Under the pieces are notes generated by a model that saw nothing but the letters and a program-made list of their open reading frames with translations, had not been told where the DNA came from and ran no database searches. A stretch of DNA of 64,000 nucleotides. Source: Paraescarpia echinospica. Lineage: Eukaryota > Annelida > Polychaeta > Sabellida > Siboglinidae. Within the stretch, counting starts at the first letter, position 1; each line of letters opens with the position of its first letter. Positions 10,272 through 22,400 of the stretch are shown here, piece after piece. The position numbers and the translations under genes are program-made. Where the stretch lies: positions 13,547,905 through 13,611,904 of the forward strand of contig CM034537.1 of NCBI GenBank assembly GCA_020002185.1, in the 5' to 3' direction.

Positions 10272-11740
10272 ATATGCTTTCGAGTGTTGCCGTGAACAGC
10301 TTGGGCGATATGGTGTCACCCTGTCGTACTCCTCTCTTGATGTTGATCTTTTTGCTCTTTTTGTGTAGGTGGACTGTCACCGAGCTGTTGGTGTATGTCT
10401 TTCAGGAGATCGATGTACTCATCTTCTATCCCCTGTTCTTGAAGGGAGGTCAGTATTGCTTGAGTTTGCACCGAGTCGAAAGCCTTCTCGTAGTCGACGA
10501 AAGCGATGCAGAGCGGGATATTATATTATCGGCACTTCTCTTTCAACTGGTTTACGACGTGTATGTGGTCTGTCGGTGAGTACCTGCTTCTGAATCCTGC
10601 TTGCTCTCGTGGGTGATTTTCGTCCAGTGTCTTTTCTAGTCTATTCATTAGTATCATTGTGAGTAATTTGTAGATGTTTGATAACAGACATATCGGTTTG
10701 TAGTTCTTTAAGTCTTTCTTATTTCCCTTCTTGACGATTATCACCATCTTTGCGTTCTTCCAAGCGGTGGGTATTCGTCTTTCTGATAATTTCCAATTTG
10801 TGTGGTATCTACACTCTGTGGTCTCTTGTTTACCAACTTCTTCCTTTCAGCCTTGACGTCTACCTTGATGTTGCTCATTACCATTCTGTGGTCACTTCCA
10901 ATGTTGACTTGGTTGATGACAGTTACGTCAGTGACCATGTCTGGCTTGTTTGTCAGGATGTAGTAAATTTCGTTTCTCCATTTGGGCTTTTCCATGTCCA
11001 TCTCCTCCCTGCTTTCTTCTGGAACATGGTATTCATGATTTTGTACTTTCTTGATGTTGCCCATTCTACCAAGGTGTCGCCTCTTTCGTTTCTCACACCT
11101 AGGCATAATTTGACAGTTGCCGTTTCCGAAATGTTTGTTCGTTTCCCTACTTGCGCGTTAAAGTCTCCCATCACAATCGTGTAGTGGGTTGGATTTTCTA
11201 AGGTCTCATCCATGCCGTTATAGATGTTGTCTGTGTCTTCTTCTGAGTATGATGTTGTCGGTGCATATACTTATACTATCTTCAGCTTGTAGAGCTTTGT
11301 TATGCATAGAACAAGTTCTGCTGCTCTGGGGCTGATGCTGTTATCCCTCACTATATTGTCTTTCCATTTCTTGTTTATAAGAAAGCCTACTCCAGCTTGG
11401 CCGTTGTTCCCTGTGGAATGGTATAGTAGATGGCTTCCTCGTAAGGTAGTGAAGCATTCCTCTCTTCTTCTGACTTCTCCGATCCCGATCACATCTCATA
11501 CCAACTTGATTTCCCTAAGTTCTTCCTCCAGTTCTTGTATCTATTCATATCTTAGTAGTGTTCTTACGTTATATGTTACTATTTTCAGTCTACTTACCTT
11601 CTCTCTGTGGCTCTTCTTGACCCAGAGATTCTTAGCACCCCCTGCACGAAGCCCTACTTGACCCGAACCGCCTCCTTGGTCGTATACTCTTTCGATGCTG
11701 CTGGGGACTGGGGGCCTTGGCTTAAATGTACTTTGCATGC
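10272..11740 (-). mobile_element. RTE-like LINE, 5' half, minus strand
   Basis: Read on the minus strand from 11740: the ORF start region (MQSTFKPRPPVPSSIERVYD) and the endonuclease with LKIVTYNVRTL, WDVIGIGEVRRREECF, GVGFLINKKW, VMGDFNAQVGKR and RRWTWKSPNGET. After a frameshift come the spacer and the RT with KNYKPICLLSNIYKLLT, then EQAGFRS and, near 10500, a VDYEKAFDS block. The element stops at 10272, inside the RT, where the plus-strand LINE ends. The 3' half is missing, so the element was broken after insertion. Frame breaks at about 11522, 11270 and 10741 make it non-functional. Confidence 0.85.
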
Positions 11741-11809
11741 TGGTGTTGTTGGCCTACCCTTCCACGCTGGCCGGTGCGGGTTGGAAGGGGGAGACGTAGG
11801 GAGAACGAA

Positions 11810-11876
11810 ATTGCCGAAATTTCGACACGGCAGTCGAGAGTCCGGTACTCTAACCACTCGGCCACTGCGCCCCCCA
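11810..11876 (-). other. tRNA-like sequence (pol III head), not a functional tRNA gene
   Basis: On the minus strand the sequence GGGGGCGCAGTGGCCGAGTGG (split here as GGGGGCGCAG and TGGCCGAGTGG) opens like a class II tRNA. TGGCCGAGTGG at 11854-11864 is a perfect A box (TRGYNNARNGG). GTGTCGAAATTTC at 11816-11828 is a degraded B box. The acceptor stem does not close and the T-arm is poor, so this is a tRNA-derived repeat head or pseudogene. It lies about 70 bp upstream of, and in the same orientation as, the LINE reading frame that starts at 11738. Confidence 0.5.
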
Positions 11877-12035
<159 letters not shown>

Positions 12036-12084
12036 ATCACACAAAATGCGTTTCTTCAGAGGTAACTACGTACAATGAATGGCT

Positions 12085-12345
12085 TTTTAATACTCATCCC
12101 AAAAAACGTTCAACTGCACCCGCCTTACCGCTCCCGAAAAACCTTCAACTGTACCCCATTCGCATATTAAAAAAACTCCAACTGTACCCCCTTGACATAT
12201 TAAAAAAACTGCACCCCTCTTGACGCCCCCAACTGCACCCCTCCCCTGAGCCTTCCAACTGCACTCTGTTCAGGCTCCCAAAACACTACACCCCACCTCC
12301 CCCTTATAATATACTCCAGCGGAACTATTTTACCTCAGCGGCAGG
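12085..12345 (+). repeat. C-rich degenerate repeat with CAACTGCACCCC motif
   Basis: CAACTGYACCCC-like motifs recur about every 25-45 bp between 12107 and 12245, followed by GGCTCCCAAAACACTACACC (12272-12291) and AACTATTTTACCTCAGCGGC. A second, shorter copy with the same order of motifs lies at 14167-14270. No coding frame. Confidence 0.6.
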
Positions 12346-12559
12346 AGGGAAACGGAAACAATGCGCACCCCCAGCCCGCAATACCAGCAAAACATTATAC
12401 CATATTTTAGTTTCTTTCAACATCGAGCAATTTTCAAGACTATAGTAGTGTACGGGATACGGCTGAAGTAAATGCAGCACGTAATGTTGTAACAAGCGTA
12501 CAACCATAAAGATTATCTACAGCACAATTTACTGTAGGCGACACATTCGATGAATTGCA

Positions 12560-12960
12560 GCAGTAAAGTTAATGACATTTTGGGAGCAATCGACAGCTGC
12601 AAGTCGACTAACGCACTCCACAATGCTTGGAAGTTAGTGAAACACATCTCTGGAAAGAAATAACAAGTCTTCATTCGTTCAAGGCTCAGAATCGTTTAGA
12701 TGCTTGGAAAATTTACTTTAAATGAATGTTCTCTACGGATAATTCGAGCATATCCGACTGTCCAATTAACCCTCTCTTTGAGACCAATGTTAACGATGAT
12801 ACTGACACCTTTTCATTAGCATAAGTTAACATTGCCACTAAACAACATTAATGAAACATTCCTATTGAAGAATGGCGATGTCCCACGTTACTGAAACACC
12901 TAAATGAAGTTCTTGATAACTTGGGTAAGCTTCAGGGATGCCCTCTACAAAAACCTTTCA
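12560..12960 (+). mobile_element. degenerate LINE ORF2 fragment
   Basis: In broken plus-strand frames I read NALHNAWKLVKHISGKK (about 12608-12661) and, further on, IPIEEWRCPTLLKHLNEVL (about 12861-12917). These match the region between endonuclease and RT of CR1/RTE-like LINEs. Stops occur every few dozen codons. No boundary was found. Confidence 0.4.
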
Positions 12961-13640
12961 TATGATTTTTCCTAGTACACTGACTTTTGTGAATGTTGTC
13001 ATTGAGCCTGATTGAGGTACTTTTGTCAGTGTCAGTCTGATGTTGTCGACACAGCCATGTGACCATGTTCGTAGCATTGTGTGACAATCATCTCACTTAA
13101 CACATGTATACATTTAAATATAACATCTCACCTGTCGAATATGTTGAAAGTCTCCAGCAGTAGACTTAATGTAGACCACAGCTTGTCGATCACAGACTGT
13201 TGGCTTCCAGATATGTGCTAACGGCAGTGCTAGAGTATCTGATGGTTAATTAACTTCTCACTCGCCACGCTGTGTCACAGAAACTCCAATGTCACGACGG
13301 TTGCCATCAGAATGTTTGACAACGGACAAAGCTAAATAAATCAATAGATATTAGCCGTAGCCGTTGTCATATTACCGTAACCTTTAAATAAATAATAATA
13401 ACATATTATATAATTTAGACACTCATTTCCAGGGTAAAATTCTGGTGCAATTAAGGTGCAAGTTTGGCATATATATGGGCATTTAAAAAATTTAAGTGTC
13501 ATCGTATTATAATCATATGGCAATAAACATTTCACAGCACATATAACAGAAGTGTAAACATTGGCATAATCACAGGCATTGTCAAATAAGTACATCTCAG
13601 ACATCGACAATCACAACTAATTATCCAATTTCACAACAAC
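12961..13640. other. unassigned AT-rich stretch
   Basis: No recognisable gene or repeat. A minus-strand frame of 89 codons (13341-13610) has no motif I recognise and is probably chance. Confidence 0.5.
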
Positions 13641-13698
13641 AATCCATGGATACAAAACATCACATACGCAAATCAGAATTAGTTGAATATTGTCTCAA

Positions 13699-14196
13699 TC
13701 ATCTTATCTCCACCCTTCTCATTTGGCTCATCCTCGCCTTGTACTCACGCAATCGCCTTCCCGATGTCACACACTTGAAAAACTTGGACAATGAGATTGG
13801 GTCATCTTTGTGTTTCATAACTGGTTTTGCTTTAGCCAGGACAATTCCAACGCAGATGTCGTCCAATGATGTTAAGTCATTGCCTACAATTCTTCCAAGG
13901 GTCTTTCTGTCAGAGGTTATTGAGCATGGGCACCACATCGCGCCGCAGAATTTCAGGATGCTTTCTACTGTTGACCTGTAGAAGAGTTCCGATATAGTTA
14001 TGTCGATCTGGAAACATCGCAGCATCCTAAGTTGGTACAATATCTGGTTGCATCGCTTAGCACAGTTGTCCACATGCTTGGACGAAGTGAGATCAATTTG
14101 CATGGTCACACCCACGTATCGGAATGACCGAACAATTTCAATTTCTTCCTCGTTGATTCCCATTAAGGCTCCCAAAACAATTACACTACACCGCAA
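13699..14196 (-). mobile_element. LINE ORF2 C-terminal fragment
   Basis: A 165-codon minus-strand frame covers the conserved end of a CR1/L1-like ORF2. It reads EIVRSFRYVGVTMQIDL, then ILYQLRMLRCF, the YRSTVESILKFCGAMW block, a LGRIVGNDLT block and the closing KCVTSGRRLREYKARMSQM. It starts inside the element (after the RT) and has no RT core, so it is a 5'-truncated, dead copy. It remains open over about 500 bp, which suggests it is younger than most neighbours. On the minus strand its 5' edge touches the C-rich repeat copy at 14167. Confidence 0.8.
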
Positions 14197-14300
14197 GTCC
14201 CCCTTGACGTATATTCACATGGAACTCTTCATTAAAACGGAACTACTTAACTTCAGCGGCGGGAAGTAGTGCGTTTCCACCCCTCGCCCCCCCCCCCCTC
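14167..14300 (+). repeat. second copy of the C-rich repeat
   Basis: GGCTCCCAAAACAATTACAC, then CCCCCTTGACGTATATTC, ACGGAACTACTTAACTTCAGC and a poly-C tract at about 14287 repeat the order found at 12272-12370. Divergence is high, with internal indels. Confidence 0.6.
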
Positions 14301-15270
14301 CTACTGGCGGGCATGCGGTGTGCTTGGGTGACCTCTGACGTGCTCCTCAACGAGTCGTATGACGTGTAATTGTGTACACATTTAGTTATTCAAATACTAA
14401 CATTGAATAATAAAACGATACCGTATTTTAATTTGTTTTAAAATACTGATACAGTGATGTGGGTTAGCTACGGAAACCATTCGTATGGTATACGGACCTT
14501 TTGTGAACACTATCATAGCGTCACCTTTATCAGTATCAGTAGTCCAGGTGTTTTAGGCCAAGATACCTTCGAAACCTTGAAGTCGATAATAAAAGCTGAT
14601 TTTTGCATCACAGTTCCCTGGAAATGTCTGAACTGACATACTAAAAGTTTCCAAGAATCCTCCTTGAGCTAACCGCAGAATTCAAGATGCCGTCCGAAAC
14701 TGCGGCAACTCGATAAACCTACTGTACTCTTCTAAATCATTAGGAATATAAGGCACATATGTATATATCTAGGATGAGGTTTTTCAACCATACTCTATCC
14801 AATGACATTTCACCCTCAGTGACATTCGAATCCGCCATTTTATAGATGGCGGTCGTCAATATAAATGTCACCATATCTTAGTAAATACGTGACGCAGAGC
14901 AGTAATTTGTATGTGTGTGTATAGAGTTGTGGGAAACGGTTTTTAGAAAGTTAAATTTAACCTTCGTTGACATTAATATATTCACCATGTTTAAAGATGG
15001 CGCAGCACCCTCAGACCTTTTGGCAAATAAAATATAAATAAGACCTTCTTGGACTATAATGTTTTCATCGTCAAATTAACACTACACACATACCACATTA
15101 GGCGGACTTGCCATTAAGCTACTAGGGGCGCCATCGCTAACCAGTGGGACAATGCGATTCAATAGGAGAGGATAGCGACTGACAGTCATATTCTTAATCC
15201 GTATTTCATAACACCATTACCATATAGTGTTAATTTGACGTTATTTTTAATGACACTTTTACCCTTGTAT
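14301..15270. other. unassigned non-coding stretch
   Basis: About 1 kb of AT-rich sequence. I see no gene, RNA or clear repeat. Scattered GGTGTTA/ATGTTAC motifs begin near 15220 and belong to the repeat that follows. Confidence 0.5.
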
Positions 15271-15877
15271 GTATTTGGTGTTATGGCTTAGCACACTCAC
15301 AGCGTTGTGTTTATTTGGTGTTACTTCACGGCACACTTGTGCTATTTCACAACATACATGGTTGGTCATGAGCCTCATGATAGAAGCCAAGCCCAGATTT
15401 GAAAGCGACATCGCAATCGTATAACTGAATAAGACCATATCATTTGTGGAAAGATTGTTTCATGATTATGGTCTAATATACATGCATATAGAGATTATAA
15501 AGTAATGCAGACTTAAGTGTTCAATGATACAGTCTGTAACTATCATACTGTATACGAAAGATAGAATACATATAGAAAGATGTCCTAACATGATGCCATG
15601 TAAACAGAAGAAAATAAATGCTCATGGTAAATGTTCAATGTTTTAGTGCGCCCGGTCACTAAAACTTATAATGTATATTTGGTTACATATTAGCACACTT
15701 ACAGTCTGTATATGGGTGTGTTATGTTACTTCACACGTGCAAAAAACATTGTGTGAATTTGATGTTACTTAAAAAATCATAAACGCTTGTTTGTATTTAA
15801 TGTTACGGTATAGTACACTCACAGTGTTGTGTACGTTCGGTGTTGTTTCACGATACACTTGTGTTACTTCACAACAT
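15271..15877 (+). repeat. dispersed duplication of an 86-bp GTGTTACTTCAC repeat
   Basis: The segment 15271-15356 (GTATTTGGTGTTATGG, CACACTCACAG, CACTTGTGCTATTTCACAAC) recurs at 15791-15877 with about 80% identity. A partial third copy lies at 15688-15780. Inside each unit the GGTGTTAC/TTCAC motif occurs twice, so the unit itself is an imperfect short repeat. No coding potential. Confidence 0.65.
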
Positions 15878-15879
15878 GG

Positions 15880-16733
15880 CCGCGCGTATTTGCCGCCCCA
15901 CCCTCCTAATAATAACATACCAACGCACCTATTGACAGCAGCCAGCCAAACAGCATTGTCATATCACGTACCCAACACATACCAATCCTCATAATACTTA
16001 CCAAACCTCATAATTATAACAACTATCAAGCCAATATAATATTATTGCTCAGCTAACCCACGGATTATAACATACCCCAACCATCCTAATTGTAACACAC
16101 ATGAAACGTTTTTAATTCAACAATACACACGCGTACACTACAAAGTTTAACATCCACACAAGTCCCCCTTTATCCTATCATCCAAGACATACCATCAACC
16201 CAACCCCATTATAATAACACCCATCCATCCACTCATCCATCCGTCCATCCATCCATCATATTAATAACACCTTCGCAATCTTAATTATCCGAACACCAAC
16301 TCGACCATTCAGCAATTGTTTGGGCCTATGCACCTAAAATAATTATAACAACCTAGCCACTTGCAACTACAATCAACAATATCACACCACACATATATTC
16401 AGAATGTGTTTTCGAAAGTGGCATATTCTGGTGAAATCTCAAAAGTCATTGGATCGCGATGACTGCCTTATTGCAACGCTCTCCCGGTGATTCACCAATA
16501 AGTTCGAGCTTATATATGGTTGTGGCGAACATAAACCTCGTTTTGTTTAACATGTATACGAACATGCCAACTCACGTATTGGTCATTCATAATCCCCTAA
16601 CAACTCTCTTAATGCCACGTCATGCGGATATAAAAAAATTACAAGTGACAGCGACAAAGCAAATTCTGCGACGAAAAACATCGTTCGCGGCCGGGTCTGC
16701 TTTAACGGTTAAATATATATATATATATATATG
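15880..16733. other. AC-rich non-coding stretch with (CCAT)n
   Basis: C- and A-rich plus strand with recurring CATAATTATAAC-like words (15900-16300) and a short CCAT/CATC microsatellite at 16214-16257. A 131-codon frame at 16459-16854 crosses into the LINE and shows no motif. Nothing else seen. Confidence 0.55.
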
Positions 16734-16748
16734 TACATGTCAAAATAT
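16734..16748. repeat. 15-bp target-site duplication, left copy
   Basis: TACATGTCAAAATAT; the identical 15-mer is at 18203-18217, on the other side of the LINE. Confidence 0.75.
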
Positions 16749-18202
16749 GTATGAATGCGTGAATGCTTTTAAAGTGGGAAGGCCGTTGCACAGGGGTTGT
16801 CCCACTCTCTCGGCCACAGAAGCCAGGTTTCAGTGGCCCAGAAGATTTCCTTGACTGCAGTGGATGGCCATGACATCTTCTGTGCTCTAGCTGCCATGCC
16901 CTACGCACTCCTTCGTGCACGGCGCAGCCTCAGCCCCATTTGATATTCCAAACGGAGTGAAGCAAGGTTGTGTACTTGCTCCAGTTCTTTTCAACCTGTT
17001 CTTTACGTGCGTCTTGAACTATGCCGTAAGAGATTTGTACATTGGGGGTCTACCTGAAGTATCGACTAGACGGTTCACTGTTCGACCTCCGCCGCCTTGC
17101 TGCTAGGACCAAGACACTGCAACGACCCATTCTCGAGGCACTCTTTGCTGACGACTGGGCCCTCATGGCACACACATGGAGAGTCATCTGCAGCTCATAC
17201 TCAACAAGTTTGCAGAGGCGTCTAAACTGTTTGGCCTAACTATCAGTCTTGGTAAGACGCCGGTCCTCCATCAGTACCTGCTCCCACAGTCTCCATTGAT
17301 GGCACACAGCTAAAAGCAGTGGAGAACTTCAAGTACCTTGGCAGCACCATATCAAGTGACGGGTCCTTGGATAAAGAGATCGACGCAAGGGTATGTAAGG
17401 CAGTGGAGAGCATCAAGTACCTTGGCAGCACCATATCAAGTGACGGGTCCTTGGATAAAGAGATCGACGCAAGGATCTGTAAGGCCAGCCAGGAGCTTGG
17501 TCGCTTGCGCACCAAGATGTTGAGTCACCACCATATCCGGCGGTCAACTAAATTGCTGGTATATAGAGCCGTCGTCCTCTCATCTCTCCTTTATGGTTGT
17601 GAGACATGGACACCCTACAGGCGCCACATCAAGAAGCTGGAAACTTTCCACATGCGCAACCTCAGGTCTATACTCCATATCCGCTGGCAAGACCGGGTGA
17701 CAAACCTTGAGGTGCTTGAGAGAGCGCAGACCACTCGCATCGGGGTGATGATTATGAGAGCCCAGCTACGATGCATCGGGCATGTCATATATGGATGAGA
17801 CAAGGATCCTTCGACAGCTTCTCTACGGCCACAGGCACCAGGGACGTCCCCGCAAGCGACACAACGACTGCACCAAGGTCAACCTTTAGTACAGTGGCAT
17901 CCGTCCAAAATAACTCGTGAGCGCAGCAGCTGATATAAGTCAATGGCGAGCCCTCACCAGGACTGCCTGCCAGGCCTTTGGGGAAAGACCCTGCCGACGT
18001 CTGCAAGATGACAGGGACAGACGACACCAGGCAGCAGCATCGTCAGCACTAGCCACAACGGGCTTCCCTTGCCCGACTTGCAAGAGACTATGTTCGTCCA
18101 GAATTGGCCTACATAGCCACTTGAGGACACACACCACAAATGACTAGCACAGCATCGTCATCGTCGGATACGACGGACTACCAACCACCAGAACCATATA
18201 TA
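16749..18202 (+). mobile_element. LINE fragment with C-terminal C2H2 zinc finger
   Basis: The RT starts near 16915 with FDIPNGVKQGCVLAPVLFNL, then DGSLFDLRRL, and the catalytic box FADDWALMAH at about 17150-17180 (FADD kept, Trp where Cys is usual). Next come ENFKYLGSTISSDGSLDKEI (in two tandem copies), LLYGCETWTPYRRHIKKLE and LRCIGHVIY. After a frameshift at about 17795 the end region follows, with RQLLYGH...GRPRKRHND and a C2H2 finger CPTCKRLCSSRIGLHSHLRTH at 18073-18135. Such a finger is typical of one group of endonuclease-encoding LINEs in aquatic animals. The insertion is bounded by a perfect 15-bp direct repeat, so the 5'-truncated copy is still in its original target. Confidence 0.85.
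17316..17483 (+). repeat. 84-bp tandem duplication inside LINE RT
   Basis: 17316-17399 and 17400-17483 are near-identical 84-bp copies in frame, so the 28-residue block ending GSLDKEIDAR plus three residues is encoded twice. Related elements carry it once. Confidence 0.9.
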
Positions 18203-18217
18203 TACATGTCAAAATAT
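18203..18217. repeat. 15-bp target-site duplication, right copy
   Basis: TACATGTCAAAATAT, identical to 16734-16748. Confidence 0.75.
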
Positions 18218-18442
18218 AAATAAGACAAAATGTATAACTGAAAATGGCATAATCAGCTGAGATCATGTCATTAATATCGCTAACAAGCGGTTAGCGAAAA
18301 CATATGAATTAGATTAGACTAACCGGCGCAAGCCGGACTCTTGTTTTATGCTCGGTGACCGGCGGACTTGGAAAAATGGAATTCGTGACGTCAGTCGTTA
18401 TATAACCATGGTACAGTGCGTGCTCTTTAAATCAGACCTAGG

Positions 18443-18596
18443 GTTGATTCCACATCACCAATTCTGATTCAAAGTAACTGTTTTGATTCCAATTCCGATT
18501 CTACCACACTATGGCGATTCCGATTCGACATTTTTTTATTCTGATTCCACCCACACTACGGCGATTCCGATTCGATTCCAACTAACTTTTTCGACT
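18443..18596 (+). repeat. degenerate GATTCC hexamer array, first block
   Basis: Repeated TTGATTCC, ATTCCGATTC and CGATTCCGATTC words, with the longer phrase CACACTAYGGCGATTCCGATTC occurring twice (about 18508 and 18551). A sister block lies at 23868-24012. Confidence 0.75.
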
Positions 18597-19439
18597 TTTT
18601 GGCATAATTTGTCGAATAACATATCAAATGGCATATTGACGTGGTATGGTAGGAAGTGTTGATCAAATAAGTAAATATTGTTCATGTTCTATACATAGAT
18701 TTTCTTTGAAACGTTAAAGCGGTAGTTTAACTCAGAATGCAACGTTAACAACCTGCCTTTGCCTAAAGTAAAACCAAAGACACAGTAAACATATGATTAA
18801 TTACAATGCCAGGAATTTTTGATGCACTTAAATGTACTTGTTTTTTTGGCAAGTACAATTGGAAGTTACAAAATCACTTGAGAGTTAAAGTACGTAGTAG
18901 TGAAGATCTCCGGTTTTCTCCGTGTATAACTTTATTTATATGTATTTATTTTCACTGCACTTTTGAATAAAAAATAGAAATGCGGTTGTGGAATAAAAAA
19001 TGGATCCCATTATGCAAATTACGAATCATAATGTGTGTATGAGTACACATGTGTACTCTGTTACTGCTATACAGGCAGTTCTTGTTCTGTCGTATTTGCA
19101 TGGTCAATATGTTTTGAAGGCCGGTCATGATACGTCCGCTCACGACACGTCTTGCTCATGTTTTTGTTTTTTCTATACATTTCTTATCCCTTTATTACTA
19201 GTGTAGCACAGACATGCATTTCTTGTATGATGACATATATGATGATATGCTACACAGCATGGCGATTGCTAACTTCCTATTGTCATGATAAAACAAGGCG
19301 TTTTGTTGACAGTGGACAGTCGGCCGTTACTGCATTTTTTAAATCATAATTATTAATTTGAATTACGTCAGCTAACGAATAATGTCCACGGTTTCAAGGA
19401 TGTGCTAAAGTGAATATTCTTTCTTTAATGTATTACAAC
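18597..19439. other. unassigned AT-rich stretch
   Basis: No recognisable gene, RNA or repeat. Short open frames around 18952-19349 lack motifs. Confidence 0.5.
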
Positions 19440-22400
19440 TAAATGAGGCAGCTGATGACGACTTTCAACCAATACGTCATTTCACATATTATGATTTTGA
19501 CAATGTTAAACTACTAGCAGAAACACATAACGAACGGTTTAATATACCAAGTTCTAATATAGAATCTGTAAATGCAAAATTTAATAAAAGCTGTCAAGGA
19601 AGGAACTTAACCAGGTAACATTTAAATTTAGTTTAATATGTTTTCTGGAAAGCTGGCTTTCCGATAACGATGATTTATCACATATACAAATTGAGGGATA
19701 CCATTGCATCACACAGGGAAAAATTGTAGCAATAAAGGCGGACTAGTCATTTATTTAAACAACAAATTCAAATTCAATGTAATCCTGTCTCTATATCAGT
19801 TTCAACAATGGGAAGGACAATTTATCAAAATAACAGGAGGTGGGCTCTTAAAAGATATTATAATTGAAAATATGTATCGACCTCAAACAGACCTCAATGA
19901 AAATTATCAACAGTGTCTTACTGAATCTACACCAATTATCTCATACTTTGACAAAACAAAATCCGACATCATTGTTGTTGGTGATTTCAATATTAACCTT
20001 CTTAAAATAAACGAAAAAGAGGTTTTAATGATTTTTTTATTTAATAATATCTAATAGCTTTTACCCACATATTACACTCCCCACAAGATTTTAAAATAAT
20101 AATGGAACTCTAATAGATAACTTGTTTTATTGATTAACCGATCCTACAATAACACCGAAATCGGGTATTCTAATGAACCAATTATTGGACCATCAACCAT
20201 ACTTTACCTTTCTAAACACAGTTCCCCACAAAGAACTACCACCTAATTATATTAAAATTAATATACAAAATCAAAAAGGAATTTCCATACTTTACCTTTC
20301 TAAACACAGTTTCCCATAAAGAACTACCACCTAAATATATTAAAATTAATATACAAAATCAAAAAGGAATTTCCAATTCATAAATGAAATCATTCAACAG
20401 AAGTTTATAATAAACTTAATAAATCGCCATCTGCTAACCTCAACATAAATCATGACATTTTGTACGAATCAACCAAATGCACAGAAAACAAATGCCATAC
20501 AAAATAGTTAAGTTCAAAAATATAAGCACACAAATTCAACATGGATTACACTTGGCCTGCTCAAATCAATACGATACAGAGACCAGTTATATAAGAAGCT
20601 TAAAGTGACTGCCTGATTCACCAGAACATTCAACCATTCGGACTAACCTGATATCTTATAAAAGCATTTTAAAAAAAGCATATAAACAGCCAAAGAACTT
20701 CATTGTGAATCTTGTTTTAACAAGTACAAAAATAACATCGAAAAGCACGCGAAAAGAAAACTTTCCCTAAATCCTTTATATATAACGACGAAAATTATAA
20801 CGAACAAGACGGTTATTACAAACACATTTAATAATTTTTTACCAACATTGGCCCAAATTTGGCCAAACAAATCAGTAATCTTATAAACAGAAATAACAGA
20901 TGAATAAACAGTTCACTCACTTTTGAACGTATTCACTAAGAAACTATATGTAAAACAATATATAATATGCAACCAAAAACAAGTTGTGGGTATGACGGTA
21001 TTTCGTCACAATTACTAAATTTAGTTAAACCTGCAGTAATAAAATCATTAACACTAATTACAAATTAAATACTAGCTACTGATATCTTCCCAGAAAAACT
21101 TAAAATCGCTAAACTAATCGCATTAAAAAAGGTGACGATACCCAATTCAGCAATTACAGACCAATATCACTCTTACCTGTTACATCAAAAGTAGATAACA
21201 AGATAATTTACATCCATGTAGATTAATTTTTCAAAAATCTAAATATCTTGTTCGAAAACCTATATGGATTTTAACGGGACATAGCACTGAATTTGCAGCC
21301 CTTGAATTAACCGATATGATAATGACGCATATGGATAGAAATGAAATTCCTATAAATATTTATCTTGACCTTTCTAAAGCTTTCGATACCCTGAGTCATA
21401 AGATATTACTATATAAGTTAGAATATTATGGAGTACAAGGAGTAGCGTTAAGTTTGATTATAAATTATCTAACAAATAGCAAACAATATGTTGAAATAGA
21501 AAATATCAAAGCAGAATTGCATAATATTTCAACAGGCGTACCTCAAGGCTCGAATTAGGCCTACTATTGTTTATTATATATATTAATGACTTTGCCAAGG
21601 CCAGCCAAAAGTTTAGTATCATAATGTATGCCGATGATACCACCCTGTCAAATACTCTTGATTCATTTTTAACGTGTGGAAACGTAGAATTTGCTATCAA
21701 CACATAACAAAACAACATTAGCGAATGGCTAAAACTTAACCAATTATCTCTTAACAAAAGAGCAAAACTAAGTATACGCTCTTCAAAACAGCTAGAAGAA
21801 AAAGCGTGACTTACCCAATACTAACCATATATAACATTACTAATGACAGAGTGACATAATTTTACTTTCTTGGAATAACGTTTAATGAACAATCTAACTG
21901 GAAAAGTCACATTGAAAATGTTTCACATAGGTTCTCAAGGACGCTAGGTGTCTTAAATAGACTAAAATAGTTATTACCTCTTAATATTAGTTCATATTGT
22001 TCAACACATTAATATTGCCACACTTAAACTACGGCATTACGCTTGGGGTTACAAATGAGATAGAATTTATAACTTAAAAAGAAACTTGTCCGAATTATTA
22101 GTGTAAGCAGATATAATGCTTACACTGAACCACTGTTTAAAAATCTAAAATTACTAAAAATAGAACATATATTAAGATCGCAAGAACTAAAATTGTATTA
22201 CAAATTCGTGCATAACAAACTTCCTGTTTACCTTCAAAATTTGGCGCTTCATCAGAACAAGAGCATTCAAAATTTGAACACACGTGGACAATACAATATA
22301 TATATATATATATACAATCAGGGCACAACACGAATTTGCGAAACAAAGCATCAGATACACCTTGCCACATACTATCAATAATGCACCTGATTTAATTACA

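Noticed and set aside
11810..11876. Functional tRNA gene
   Set aside because: The A box is good, but the B box is degraded and the acceptor and T stems do not pair.
16459..16854. 131-codon open frame as a host gene
   Set aside because: No motif, crosses a TA tract and the LINE boundary.
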